From: Nephrocerus scutellatus
Taxonomy: Eukaryota; Arthropoda; Insecta; Diptera; Pipunculidae
Reading direction: 5' to 3'
Assembly: GCA_947095585.1 (NCBI GenBank)
Contig: OX352762.1
Coordinates: 113,800,930 to 113,864,929, forward strand
Length of the DNA stretch: 64,000 nucleotides
Shown: positions 13,101 through 28,100 of the stretch, piece by piece
How the letters are laid out: every line of letters begins with the position of its first letter
Numbering within the stretch: the stretch's first letter is position 1
The notes under the pieces: generated by a model
What the model saw: the letters and a program-made list of their open reading frames with translations, nothing else
Told to the model about the DNA's origin: nothing
Databases searched by the model: none
Position numbers and translations under genes: made by a program

Positions 13101-16100
13101 GCAATTAATCTCAAAACAAAACGACGCTCGCTGTCCATCGAGTCAAACGAGCGAATTATCAGAGAATTATTTATTGCTGAGAGTTCACTGAAATTAGAAA
13201 TTAGAAACAAATTCCTCTAAATGGTTTGCCTTCCATGCATATTAATGATAGCCAATTCGTCGCATTAAATGAACATGGGCGTAAAAGTTTGAAAACAATT
13301 GGCCCAACATTTTTACAAAATTAATCGCATCGAAGATTAACTAAATTCCTCAATTACCTAAGTGAACTTTTGCTTCTGTGAAATTGAATTTGAGAAGGAA
13401 ATACCAAAAGATGGAGATGGTTTCTCGGATATGAAATGTATTGGATTCGTTATTTGTGGGTTGCTTATAATACTCGCACATTGGAAATTGTTAATAACAA
13501 AAGTTAAGCTTACCTCGACTTTCTGCAGAACTTTATCAAGACCCGTGACGATAATTTCCTGCTCTTTAATATCATCGATTGATAACGATTCGGGAGAGAC
13601 CCTAATGCCGGGTACAAATTTCAGAGTGACAATATCTGATAAACCATTTGGCAACTGTGCCTGCAATGAAAAATGTAAGTAATAGGAGGAATAAATGAGA
13701 CAATAAAGAGACATGAAATGAAATTATCATAAGGAGACCAAAACTGCCTTACCTCCAATTCAAAATGAACATCATTCGTTTTGACAACATTCAGAACTTC
13801 AGCAAAACTCGTTGTCAATTGAATTTGGCAAGCGTATGTTCCCGTTTCCGCTTCAAAGATTGGCGTTACTTTATAATGGTCCAAAATGAGAGCACCCAAT
13901 TGCTGCTGCTTCGATGTAAGGCGGCATGTGAAGTGCTTAACTGGAATCTTTTCAACCAAGCTCGAACATTTCGATATGTTTTTGGCAATCTACAATGGAG
14001 TCGTCAAAGAAATAGAAAACTTTTAGTTTATTGTGTTATTATATATACAGATATAGGTATACATATATGCTATGTATACAGTTCACTTACCAAATTTGCG
14101 AATTTATCCACTTGCAAATGATTGCGAATAACTAAATGTCCTCGATACGAACTGCCACTAAATATATCGAACGATTTGAAGAACTCAATCTAGAGCGGAG
14201 GCAGGGAGAAAGACTTTCAAGTAAAACAAATTTGTAAAAAAAAAAAAAAACGCCCAAACCCGCACCTTATCGGCGTCACGAACTTCGACATCATACTTGA
14301 GGAAACTGCCAGCCTTATCGCCATTTGTAATAACAACCTTTTCGCCCAATTTAAAACGGTTACCCAGCACCTTTGCGATTCCTGTGGATGGAGACAAAAA
14401 AAAGGGCATAAATATACAGAACGAAATATGTACATAATTCGGAAATGTTATTCTCAATGATTGGGAGAAATATTTGTACATCCAATAGCGACAAGCCTTA
14501 TAATAAATAGGGGGAATAGGGAATCGACATCGTTTATGCAGAATGCAAATAAACTTCGAAAATCAAAAATTAATATTTCATTGCATTAAATTCGCTCCAA
14601 TGAATATTCACTGTGGGTGGAGACCATTCGGTCAGCTGCACTGCACACCAGCATTTTTAGCCTTTTTGACTTTTGGCAATCTACAAAACATCGAACTAAA
14701 GGATCGATAAATATTATTATGAACAACGTGACCCATGGAAATTCCACTTGCAGAACATGGAGGAGCAATTGAAATGTGTTTGAATGGAACGGAAGGGGAT
14801 TCCGATTTTTTGTGGAACTTTTTCGATGAGAGGGGCGGGCGGTGTTAATAATTCCTCTTTCTTTGATAGTCAATGGATAACAGGGCAGTGTGGAAACGTC
14901 GAAAGAGAATTCTTTCTTAAATATGATTGGTACTTAAAATGGTTAAAGTTTTTCACAATTTAATTACACCTTAACCTAATTGAGGAAGTTTCGGCTTTAG
15001 ACCTAGCTCATTGCAATTTTAATAAAGAGCCTTTTCTTGTTTCTTCTTAAATTATCGGCCTTTCAAGGAGACAGTTCCAACGTGTTCCGAATAGTAATTG
15101 TTCTATCCTATCAGACATTAGATTCATTCAGTATTTGGTTCGATTTAAGGCTTAATGTGATAATTTTCTTTATTATGTACAAACGCTCAAGTGATTTGCA
15201 CACAGCGTGTCGTTAGCAAATGTTTAGAAGTGGAAAAGACAAGAACTCTATGCACATGCCTCTTAAATGAGAATGCACTCGACTTTATCGGTCTAACAAT
15301 AACTGAGTGAATAAACTGCCCCTTCAATAAGTACTCTCAAGACCTCCACTGGTCCTGTGGCCGAATTTCGGCATCAGTTATCGAGTGAGTGAGTTGCAGC
15401 ACCAGTTATCGAACGAGCAAATATCAGCAACGAGATGATGGCATATCGAAAACCAATTTCAAATTGTACTAAAGTTGTACTAGAAATAATCTACTACACC
15501 AAATCAATAGTATTTCTACTCGCTGACAGCTGTCATTTTCTATGCGGTTTATGGTAGTTTCAAGTTTAACGTTTCTAGTTTCTAGTTTCAAGTTTATGGT
15601 GTATGGTGTATGGTGTATGGTGTATGGTATATGGTATATGGTGTATGGTGTATGGTCTATGGTCTATGGTTTATGGTTTAAGGTTTATGGTTATTTGTTT
15701 ATGGTTTATGATTTAAAGTTAAGATTTAAGTTTTAAGGCAAAAATCTTAAGTTTTAAGTTTTTTCATTGTGAGAGTTCTGTTATTATAAATCCTTGAGTG
15801 TTCCAGTGAAGCGCCTGTTTCGCAATGTCTTTCGACGATTTTCTTGTAATGTGTGTCCAATCCAGTTTCACTTTCACCGTCAGATCCTCGTTGGTGATCC
15901 TGTCCGTCCATCATCATTCTCCTAGTATACGTTGTAGACACTTATTTTTTGCATCTGTATAAGAGAACTGTAAGAACAGTCTATCTAAAGATTATCTGCT
16001 TTAGATTCCGCGATAGTTGGGGAAATCTTCAAATGGTGTTTCACCACGCTATACACGTACTGTGCCTTATTGATTTGAGAGCACACATTGGCTTCAAGCT

Positions 16101-19100
16101 TCCCAAGTTAAAGAGATCTCGACCTCTTCTAACTATTGGCCATCTATCATTTGGTTACATTCGCCAACAGCGTTAACGCGTTGTTTTCCTCATGTTGATC
16201 TTTAGACTTGTCTAGCGCGGAACTCGAGTGAGTTAAATTATGACAGCAGACAGATGTCATCGGCATAGTCCAGGTCTTCTAGTCGATGAAACTAGACGTT
16301 CCTGGGAATGTCACCAGGCGATTGGGTAACTGTTCTTATCGCCCAGTCAACGATGATTGTGAAGAGCAATGGCAAGATGGAGTAATTCTTCATTTATTCA
16401 GGTGTCAAGCATGGCACCCGAATAAATAGATGGAGAACTGCAGCCAGATTACCGTTATATACGACAATATATGTTGATTCGCGGTAGATAACCTTAATCA
16501 AATCGGTAAGGTTTTGTGCAAGACCACAGCTGGTGAACTACTGGTCATGCCATGTGAAAGGCAATTCAAAACACACGTGAAGTGTTCTATTAAGCGAGTA
16601 AGTAGTGATTCTTCCATCAGGATCAAAAAGCTGTCTGTTGCATAGTCAGCGTGTTCTGTGTTGGCAAGTATATGCGTCTGTTGGTTGACTGTGCTGTATT
16701 GTCTGCTGTCATCGGATTAGCTTTTGCACCATGTTGTCAAAAGGCATGATGGCTAACGGAACCTGATTGGTTAGTGATACCACTAATGCCCTTGCCCTAA
16801 CGTCCGTTAAACTTCCTACCTTGCTCAAACATAACTTGGTTTCCTCGGATTTGCTCTCTTCCACTATATTTAGTGGGAGTAGCCCGCTGTGGGGCAGGTT
16901 CTCATGGCCCCTGTAATTAAAACACAGTCCATCCTCTGCACTTTTTTCAATTCCTTTCTCGTGGTGCTCCATAAGTAATCATTGGAATAACTATCATGGT
17001 GTACAGCACTTTGATTTTTTCAGTACTGCCTGTAAGTATTCATTCCATAGCAGTCTACTATCAAATATCAGTCCCAGGTATTTAACCTCGTTGCTGATAG
17101 TAATCTCTTCTCCATTGAGGGTAACCGGGTGCATTCGCCCCAATGTATGTTTAGTTGTTCCCCCTTCAATTTGAGCCATTGGAAATATATTCCGGATCAT
17201 TGGCTGGGTACTTGTGGTAATTTACCCTCTTATGGTGTCGAATTTCCTCGAAAAGTGCTTCTTTCTAAGCAACCGAGTCTTGGTTACTCGCTGGTACGAA
17301 TATTGTCCTAAGCACCAGAAATTCGAATGTTATAGTTAGCTTGTATCGATACGACGGGACAGACCAGACATTTGATAGAAGGAAGGAAAAAGACCAGACT
17401 ATAGTTCTGGTGGTCAGTACCAGACCTAGTATAGCCGCATAAATAAGTAAGGGCTTGGCAATCACAACTGTACAAATCGTTAAACTTTGTTTTACCTAAA
17501 AATCGACTAGAAATTGTGAAAAAGATTCCCTCGCCTCGTTCGCATTAAGTTGTCAGTTTCACTATTGAACATAAGACTGTAAAGTGATTGCAGACTTCCA
17601 TATGCCATACCATGCCTAACATCTTGTAAGGATTTTTCTCGTAAATACAAATACAAATATTAATAGAAACATTTCAATATTGAAAACGATCGATTAATGT
17701 CAAAGTAGTCGCTCCTTTCGCGTCGACAATTACAATGTTGACATAGATGAACGAGCGGCAAAGCCACACAAGTAGAGAGGATGGTGAAGATTCCCAACGA
17801 CAAGCTCAATACATTATTCATAAATAATAAATAACGTGCAGCTAAAGAAATGCTAAAATGACGTCGATAACCGCCCAAACCCCGACATACATTAGATAGG
17901 CTCTTCGCTCTGCTGAGGAACTAAGAAATAAAATTTATCGAGAAGAAAATTGAGATTGAGATGTATTCGAGTTTCCCACAGCAATTTTGTGGCCGCCCCC
18001 AACCCTTATCACATACACAAGACAACAAGGCAGCTTTATGTGTGCCAAGAACAATCTCCTTCAAGTCTTCGTTGGATGAAAAATCAAAGTTAAAGAGACA
18101 TAACCACCACTTTGAATTGCGTTTCATGTAAAAGACAAAATCCGCGATTAGGGAAATTGATTGAATTGCATTTTGATTCGAATAATTGATTCGCAGGCGT
18201 CCTTCGGTTTGATTTGTTGTTAAGGGGACAAGGAAGGAAGGAAGGAATCTGAAATTAATTCATTTAAGGCGATTAGCGATGGGGAATGAATATTAATGTT
18301 AACTTGAAAAACTCATCAATGTATCATCGGTGATTTATTCTCTCCACATTTGATATCATCCTGCTCCCTGTTCATCTTGGGCAGTTTGTTTCCGCATACG
18401 TACTTCCTCTACGGTTGTTTTGGGGAAAACATGCACCACCTGCGAATTGTGGTAGCAAATGCGAGCACAGGGACTTAGGTGGTAAAAAAATTCTGGCGTT
18501 TTTCCTGCCATCAGCATTAAATTTAATGACTGCCACATGAATTTAATGGTGCGTCTGCTGTGTCTCTGTAGTGTCTGCCGTTTAAGCGTTCTTTGTATGT
18601 ATGTGCTTTGAAATGGTCGTTAATTCAAGGATTATGCTTCATTTATAGCACAAGGAGATTTCCCATTTTCTGGCAGACTCATGATTAGTTTTGTAGTTTT
18701 TTAATATTTTTAAGCTCCATTCTAATCCAGTAAATTCTGTAACTTTATATGGGTGCATAGTTGGAAAGAGTGGTTCTAGTGGTCACGATTGTAGACAACT
18801 AGGCAAATTCATCATGTTTTTATGGCGACTGATTCAGATGGTGCACGAATACAGGCTTAATGCTGGATGCATTAAACGTTCAACCAGTCTTGATAAATTT
18901 ATGTGATCAGGCGATCTGGTTTTTTAAACATCTGGTAGATTTAAACACCATGTTCGTTTTTCAAAGTGAAATTCGGAATAAAGGCAGTAGCAACTTATAA
19001 TACAAAATCGTCTTCCATCATCATATTTGGCTCTACAGCCGATTTCAAGCCGATGTCATCCAGTTTGGCATTCCTTAACTCTGGGGGTCCTACTTCAAAT

Positions 19101-22100
19101 TCGCGCTCCACTATTTGAATTGAGGGACCAATGTTGGATCTTCTGCTCGCAGACGTGGCCACCATGTACTTTGTTTTGCTCTCATTTATGTGCAGCCTCA
19201 GATTTTGTACCGCCCGTTGAATGCTGAATGAACTTGTGGCGCTACCCTAGTGTAATTTACCCTCTTACAGGGTGGAATTTCCTCGCGAAGTGATTTTTTC
19301 TAAGCAACCGAGTCCCAGCACCGAGCACCAGAAATTCGAATGTTATAGTTAGCTTCTACTGATACGACGGGACAGACCAGACATTTGATAGAAGGAAGGA
19401 AGCAGACCAGACTATAGTTCTGGTGGTCAGTACCAGACCTAGTAAAGCCGCATAAATAAAGGCTTGGCAATCACAACTGTACAAATCGTTAAACTTTGAA
19501 AGGTTTTACCGAAAAATCGACTAGAAATTGTGAAAAAGATTCCCTCGCCTCGTTCGCATTAACTTGTCAGTTTCGTTCTTCAACATATGACTGTAAAGTG
19601 ATTGCAGACTATTTTAATTGAGGGACCAATGTTGGATTTTCTGATCGCAGATGATAACACCATGTACTTTGTTTTGCTTTCATTTATGTGCAGCCCCAGA
19701 TTTTGTGCCGACCGCACGATCTGGATAAAACAGCTCTTGGGTTTTTACCAGCAATGTCAATATAATCTGCGTAAGCCATTATCTGAATGTACTTATAGAG
19801 GATTGTACCTCTCGCCGTTACATCGAAGTCTCGGATCATTTTCTTCAACGCCAGATTGAAGGCCAGTCCATCCCCTTGTCGGAGCCCGTTATAGATGTTA
19901 AATGGGCTTGATAGTGATCCGGATATTTCTACTTGGCTTATGACATTGGTCACGGACAACCTACATAGTCTTGTCAGTTTATTTGGGATGCCGAATTCTC
20001 TCATGGCTTTATAAAGTTCTACTCTGGTTATGCTATCATAGGCGGCTTTAAGGTCTACAAAAAGATGGTGTAGTGAGTTTTGAAACCATCCATCACCTGC
20101 CTAAGGGTGTAGAGCTGATCAGTTGTTGATTTGCCTGGAATGATGCCACACTGGTATGGACCAATGATGACTTTAGCGTATGGGGCTATCCTGTCTTGAA
20201 GGATAGAGGAGAAAATCTTATACGCGGTACTCAACAACGTTATACCACGATAATTGCTGCACAGAATGCCTCTTCGGCAGTCTTCTGGCATAGCTTCTTC
20301 CTCTCATACTTGCACTATTATTTCATGAATTGCTTGGTGTATGGCGGGCTTCTGTTTTAATCAGCTCCGCTGGGATACCATCAGATCCCTTATTTTTTTC
20401 GCCATGCTATCTTCGTCTCTGCTTGGTGGCGTCAGCATGGTGTGGTCTTCGGTCATTGGTGGAGCCTCCAATTACGCAGTTAACTGGCCATTAAGCAACT
20501 CATGATAGTGCTCTTCCGATCGCTCTAAGATGCCTTTAAGATCGGTGATCAGATTACACTCTTTGTCCTTGCAGTATGTGCAACGCGGTGTATATTGCGT
20601 CATACCGCGCAGTCTTTGGTAGAACTTTCGCGCCTGGTGCGGTCCTTGCTCTCTGTACTGTTCCAGTTAGCGGTCGTTCCGATCTCTACGACTACTGCCT
20701 AAGATGGGGTCAGCAGTATTCTTAAGGCATGTCCATTTATCTTCTACGCCTGACATCTCAGCCCCAGGACTTACTCTCCCAACATTTAGAGCGAGTCCTA
20801 TCACTTGACCGTAGTGGTTTCTGGTCTCTTCGCTGCGAAGGCAGCCGTGTTGACTCAAATCTGATTCGCGGATGCAGTCTTTCGTGATGATGCATTCCGC
20901 GCTCGGAGCACCATACCAACAAGATAGTGGTCCGAGTCGACGTTGGCATCTCGGTACGTTCGTACCGTCATCAGGTTTGGGTTGTGGCGGCGATCTATCT
21001 GGTTGCGAGTGACTCCGCGAGCGCCTGCGATAAAACATTAACTGAGTATTTATAGGGATGAGAGGCAAGGAACAAGTCAAGGGTGTTGGCGGAATGATTT
21101 GCAATATTAGGTATTCTTGTAGGCTCATTTACAAGCTGAGTAAAGTGATTTGTTTCAGTGAATATCTCAACACACCTTCCTTCGGGTGTTGTCTTGCCAG
21201 AATTGCGAAGTCAGCCAGAATCGTGTACATTATTGCGGCAATAACGATTTCAGTGTTGTTTTGATATTTTGTGACAATTCTTCAAATAGAATCAGACAGT
21301 GTTTTAAAATCGTTATAAGTTGAATTACTGTCTATGCTGGGGCTTCTATAAATAAAACATAAAACATCACTTGGAGCCATATGAAATTAAATTCTGGATT
21401 GGAACATTGGCTGAATTGAGGTAGAAGTTGAGTGTAATGTGCGGACATAAATCGCGAGTCCACGTCGGGGGAAAAATAAAGGCATTTAGTTATAACTTAA
21501 GCTTAAGTTGGCTTTAGAATTAATGAAAAAGTAAACCAGAGATTCAACTGGATAAACAAATGCATAATTGGGTGAATCTTCATGCAACTCCATAAGAATA
21601 TAAGTTATTGTTATATTCCAAGGAGATAAAAAAATATTCCGTATGTGGTCTTCCTTGTCCTTCCTTCCTTATCCTTCTCATATAATGTGATTACTAACTT
21701 TACTTTAGAGACAAGATTTTCTTCTTAGTCAAGAATATGTCATTATCGTTTTTGAAGCTACTCCATTCCAATGAGAATCTCGTCCGTAAAAAATAACAAT
21801 GAAGACTTGTCACACCACAAAGTTTCTCCAAAGAGTGGCGTCGGAAAACCAAAAAAAGGAAGCATTACTATTAATCAGTAAGGATAATTGCGTGAATTAG
21901 ACGTTACCAGTTTATTGGTTAGATTATTTCTGCAGTTTTGTTAATCAACTTAATTTGTTTCGTAACGGAACAAACAAACTACAAAATAAAAAGAAAACTT
22001 ACCAGTGAACTTGTCAATCGATACGATTCGCTCATCGGAGCTGGCCCAAAATGAGGACAAAGTTAGAGGTGAATCGAAGCAGATAATGTCGCCAACAGAG

Positions 22101-25100
22101 AAAATCGTCTGTGGATCCATCCATCGCAGAGGGCACCAACAACAACATAAAAATAGATATCAAGAAAAAAGAAATGCAAAACAAATTAGGAGAGAAGATA
22201 AGGAAACGCATCGACAGTATTCTACAGTCGTTCCAGGAAGGAAGAATACACATTCTGCGGTCGACATTATCAAAAATCTTTGTTCGTTTTTGCCACAATG
22301 CACTACTACCACTACTAGTACTACGTTTTTTTACCCATTCTGCATACATTGTTTCGAAAGTCGATCAAATAAAAGAGTAAGCAGCTTTGCATGCGGTAAA
22401 CGCAAACTATTAGTTATCCTCCGAACTAAAACGAGCTAAAGTAGTAGTGGTGGTAGTAGTAGTAGTAGTAGATTTGTTGTATGTCCTTTTTTCCAACCGC
22501 ATCTTACCTTAGTGGGGAAAATGTGTTTCGATTCTGCAACTGACAATTTGATGTAATCCTCAGCATGTTTAACTCCGGTCGTGTCCTTTAGACTAATGGC
22601 AATCATGTTGCTTGTTTCCCTGGGAAGATTTATCTGTACGGGGGGGGGGGGGGGAGAGAGAAAAAGCAATAAGCAACAGTGAAGACCAAATATTAAAAAA
22701 AATAACATAAAAGCACAAACCAAACGTTAATGTGTCAAGTGAATGCTGAATATTGCCATGTCTAGTCCTAGTGGGTGCGGTTTACTCCGTCACAACTCAG
22801 ATTTTTTTCTTCAGAATATCACACAGAGATTACTGAACTCAAATATAGGTTGAGAAGGGGATTTCAAATTGAGGTGTACTTTAAAATGGGTATTTGTTTT
22901 TGCCATCCAAAGGTTTTTAGCAGCAGCGCCATACATATTTATAAATCTGTCTGAGGGATGTTATTATTGTAACTATGTCAGTATGAGACAGCTTGTGTAT
23001 CAAACCATAGGAAAATGCTTGGTATGATTAAAGCTGCAAAGAGGCTATTAGGAACCGGGAGGTATGCTTTCGGTTATATAAAGAAAACCCCACTGTGGAA
23101 AACCGAACCAAGTCGAGTCAGAAATGATTGCAATGCTTACCTCAGACGAATCAAATTCGACTTTGATCAGAAACTGAGTACACATTTTTGGTCATTCGTT
23201 CGTGAAACGAATTAACACTACTGCCTCGTCTTCAATTCCAAAGCTCATTCACAATGACATTCCAACTGTCCTATATGCTTGCTTCACATTTCACGCTACC
23301 AGATAGCACTTTGCCGCTGCCTGTACTTGCAAGAGTCGAATCCTCTATGGGACAGATTTACCTTCGCACTCGTCAAGTGGCTAGAGTATTATGTGATCTC
23401 AACATTCGCAAATCTGCCGGGCCTGATGGCATTCCAGCAATAGTTTTGAAGAACTTCAATCTTCAACGTTGGCATTACCACTGCGTAGGCTTTTCCATTT
23501 CTCTTATTATTCTGGAGTCGTCCCAAGGAATTGCAAAACATTCTTTATACAGCGTGTTCCTAAAAACGGCGAGCCATTATCTCTTTGCAGTGGGCGCCGT
23601 GGCTCAGCATGGCTACTGAGCAGTGGGTTCGTGGTTCGAATCTCAGTAACACCAAAAGTATTTTTCAAGGTGTCCCTCCTCTCGCGAATGGGTGACAAAC
23701 GTTCCGAGGGTAATAACTTGTCACGGAAAGCTGATCAATCGTAAGCTTATGCAATACCTTGAATTTCGTGAAATCCTTAGCGACCAGCAGTACGGTTTTC
23801 GTAGGCAACGTTCTACAGATGACCGGATGGCATATCTCACTGAAAAGTGGAACCAGTCTCTATTCACAAATTTGGTGAGAGTAAAGTTGTTGCACTCGAT
23901 ATTTCCAAGGCATTTGACAGAGTCTGACATCAAGCTCTTTTTTCAAAAATGAATGCCTATAGAGTTGATAAGGCCCTACTGCATTGGACTAGTAACTACC
24001 TTTCTGACCGTTAAATGCAGGTCGTATTGGACGGATTCAAATCCAATGTTCACCGCATAATTGCCGATGTTCCGCAAGGCTCTGTTTTGTCTCCGACACT
24101 CTTTCTGATTTTCATTAATGATCTCCTATGCGCCACCTCTAATTCAATCCATTCTTTCGCTGATGACAGCACTCTTAGCTTTTCCTATGACTTCACGCTT
24201 TCTGTACGCCCCTCTTCGTCACAAGTGAAACTTGAACAACAACCTATGTTAAGCACGTTAAATTCTGTCCTTGACAGCATAACAAGGTGGGGACTACATA
24301 ATAGAGTTGAATATAACGCTTCTAAGACTCAATGCTGTCTTTTGTCCTTCAAGCGTAATTTAAACCACCAACTTTTATCCATGAATGGATCTTGAATTAA
24401 GGAAACTGAACAACTCTCAATTCTCGGTAAGTGCGTCAACCTCAAGCTTCGCTGGAACGACCACATATTTGCCATCGCCAAGAATGCTGCGAGATGTTTA
24501 GGTTTCCTAAAACGGTGCAAGATGTACTTTACTCCTTTAGATCTGGCTACTATTTTTATATATTTATCTATATTTTCGCCCTAAACTTGAATACAACTGT
24601 ATTGTCTGGGCAGGTGCCCCAAAGACCACATCGCACCTAGGCAGAACCGCACGGTAAAACTTCTTGGTGACCTAAATATCGCGAAAACAATCGAAGGAAT
24701 CGAAACAAGGAATGTTTCCTGCTTGTCACTGTTTTATCGCTTTTTCCACAAGCGGTGTTCACAAAAAATGCCCAGATGCATTCCGCCCATTCTCGAACCA
24801 ATCCGTAATACCCGAGCCTCAACTCGAGCCCACGGGTCTACCATTAGGGCTATCTTCGGACGTACTAACCAATTTAGATGTTCCTTCTTTAGCCGCACAA
24901 TAGCTATGTGGAATGAATTGCCTGATTCTGTGTCTCCGCATTTTTATGATCTGCAGTCATTTAAGACACACGTGCATAGACATCTCAATTTTTACTCCCC
25001 CTAATTTCCTAACGCCCACGCTGTGCTAAGCATTATAAGGCTGCAAATCCCTTTAGCGTGTCTACATTATACAAAAAAAAAAAAAAGCTAGAATATAGGT

Positions 25101-28100
25101 ACCAACCAGGTGACCATGTGGGACACCCGATAATTATTGACTCAATTCCTGAAAGGGACATGTTTCGGAAGGTTATTTGAGGTAGAAATATTTGACCGGT
25201 GGAAACTGGTCCAAAGGGATTCTGGCCACTGGACGGAGCTCCGTTCTGGTTCACATATGGATCGAATATGGAAACTGCAGTTGCAGCAAGTCTCTTTGGA
25301 CCCGAGACCAAAGTCTCGATACCAATGGGAAAAAGTCACACGGTTTTCCAGGCGGAACTCAATGCTATTGAGATATGTGTACCCGTGCTCGTCGTGTTCG
25401 TTCAGCCAAAAATATCGCCGCGGTGGCCGAAAATTTGCGCCAACGGCCGAGAACATCAATTCGTCATCGTGCATCGGAAATTAACATCAGCCGGTCTTTC
25501 ATGCAACGAATTCTGCGTAAAGATCTTGGTTTGTGGGCCTATAAAGTTCAATTGGTCCAGCAGTTGAAGCCCCGTGACCATCCGCTTCGATATCGATTCG
25601 CTGTGTGGGCCTGCGACCAACTCGAAATTGATAAGGATTTTGCTCAAAAAATCATCTTTTCGGACGAGGCGCATTTCCTTCTCGGTGGGTTTGTAAGCAA
25701 ACCAAATTGTCGCATTTGGGGATCGGAAAATGCAGAAGAATATGTGGAGAAGCCAATGCAATGCATCCATTGCGTGTTACTGTTTGATGCGGCTTGCGGC
25801 GTGGCGGCATTATTGGGCCGTATTTCTTCGAAGATGAGGCCGGCGAGACCGTTACGATCAACGAATCAACTACCGCCACATGTTAACATCTTTTTTGTGG
25901 CCATATCTTGAAGATATTACCTTTGGTTCCAGAAAGATGGAGCTCCATGACACACATCGGGCGTTATAATAGCGGAAGTGCGTCAAAAATTCGATGGCCG
26001 CATTATGGTTATGGTGACATGAATTGGCCGGTAATGTGACGCCTTTGGATTTTTATTTGTGGGGTGCCATGAAGGACAAGTGTTATGCGGACAATCCACA
26101 AACAATTGAGCATTTGAAAGCCAATATTGAAGCAACCATTGCCAAAATAGAGCCGCACACAATCCAAAATGTGCTCAGTAATTGGACCGACCGAATGGAG
26201 TACGCCAAGGCCAGCCGCGGCTCCCATTTGAATGAAATCATTTTTCATAAATAACCAGGAGGATTGTACTTTCAAACAAAAAAGTAAATTTGGAAATATA
26301 TTAAGCCGTTTTTGTTTTATTAAATTTTTAAATCTGAACTTCTCATTTCGACACCCTTTATATCTTTTCAGATAGCCAGGCAGCACTTCATCTGTCGTGT
26401 AACTTAATGGACTCGTTATCAGTCAAAAACTGCTACGATGCACTGCAATCTCTTGCCAGACAGAAAAGGCAAAAAAGCGTTGGGTCCCTGGTAATCAGGG
26501 AACTGCAGACAACGAATCTGCAGATGAATTAGCTAGGGCTGGATCGGAATCTGCGTTTATAGGACCTGAGCCCTATTGTGGTGTCAACTGGGCGGCCGCC
26601 ACAGCACTGATGAATTGTTAGGAACACAAAATTCGTCTGGCCCACTGGTATAACGTCCCGGGGCTGATGCAATCCAAACAATTAATCAGGCCCTTTTCCT
26701 ATAAGGAAATCCTAAATCTAAATAGGAATAGCATTAGAAAGCTGGTGAGTTTTCTAACACCTTCACAAAATTGGTGTGGGCTCAGAGATAGAATGAAGGT
26801 TCTGCTCGAAGGATAAAGAGTTTTCCGAGCATATTCTCTGTGAATGCCCAGCACTAATTGGGTAAGGGAGACGCATTTTTCATAAGGAGTTCAGTAATTA
26901 TGCCACTAAGGACATACTATCCTTTACTTTACCGTTTGAAAAACTAACCTATTAAAGATTTCCGGCTCACTATGTTAAAGACCAATCATTAGCTGCAATC
27001 GGTACTGACAAGTGGATGTACATTACTGAATCTAGGAACAGAAGATCCAACATTTGTCCTTCACGTCAACTGTAGCAGCCGATGACAGTATGAAACCAGA
27101 TATTACCAGGTCCAATTGAAGACACTACCACTTTTAAAAAATTAATTGTGTCTAGGGTGGTGACTAACCTGGGGTACGCAGGAATTAGACAGTTTTCGTA
27201 CCAGCAATTGGAATTGGACAGCGGAGACTTTTTTTGTTCCTTCTAACAGATGAGGACATGAAAAAGGCCAGATGAGAGTGAGAAAAAAATAAATAGCCAG
27301 ACAGCAAACCAGACTTAAGTATACATCTCATACAGTGACTTAGAGATCCCAGGCTATATAGCTATATAACTCTTAATGACAACTTTCAATTAACTCGTAA
27401 CGTCATTCATTCATTAATTTATGTGGACACAACTTACCGCAACAGTCAAATTATTTCCAATTTGAACGTCGACCATATCCTTGTGCGACAAATCGTACTT
27501 AATGCCATTGATGTCCTCGATATTGTGCGAGAATTCATTGCCGAGATTATCATGAAGCGAAATCTGCAGCACGAAATTCATTCCACGAGGGATTTTCTCT
27601 TCCGTTTGTTTCAATTTAATCGACGGATATTGCAACGAGGCTAATATGTATTGGACATTTTTCACTTCGATGCCAATTGGCAGAGTTTGTTCGTATGTCT
27701 TGGCCTGCGAAAGTGGGTTAGAGAGAGAGAGAGAGAGAGAGTAGAAAAGAGCGGTCGGTCGCAAGTCAATTAATAATGGAGGAAGCAAAAAACAAAATAA
27801 AAACCGAAATATTGAAGGCGAAAAAGTCTGCTAAGGTAGATTAAAGTTAAAGAAATAATTAAAGATCGATGCGATGAAAAATGGCAACGTACCATTATCA
27901 AATCACGTCCGAGCGTATCTCCCGTACGGAGTGTGCCATCGGTTGATACCTTCACAATGCCACTGCTGTCCGCGTCCGGTTTGTAGACGACGTCATCGAG
28001 ATTAGCCTTCAATTGGATTGTACTGCGTGGTGCAATTAAAATCCAATCCATTGTAATGTGTTTGGGCGATTCCAATTCGAGAACTTTGAACACTTTGAAG

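Noticed and set aside
13362..13682. Plus-strand 106-codon frame
   Set aside because: Antisense shadow of gp210 exon 20.
15595..15745. Telomere-like heptamer repeat
   Set aside because: Units are not a known telomere motif, are degenerate and lie in an intron; ordinary simple repeat.
25374..26365. Possible domesticated transposase host gene
   Set aside because: Multiple frameshifts and a missing N-terminus; no intact frame.
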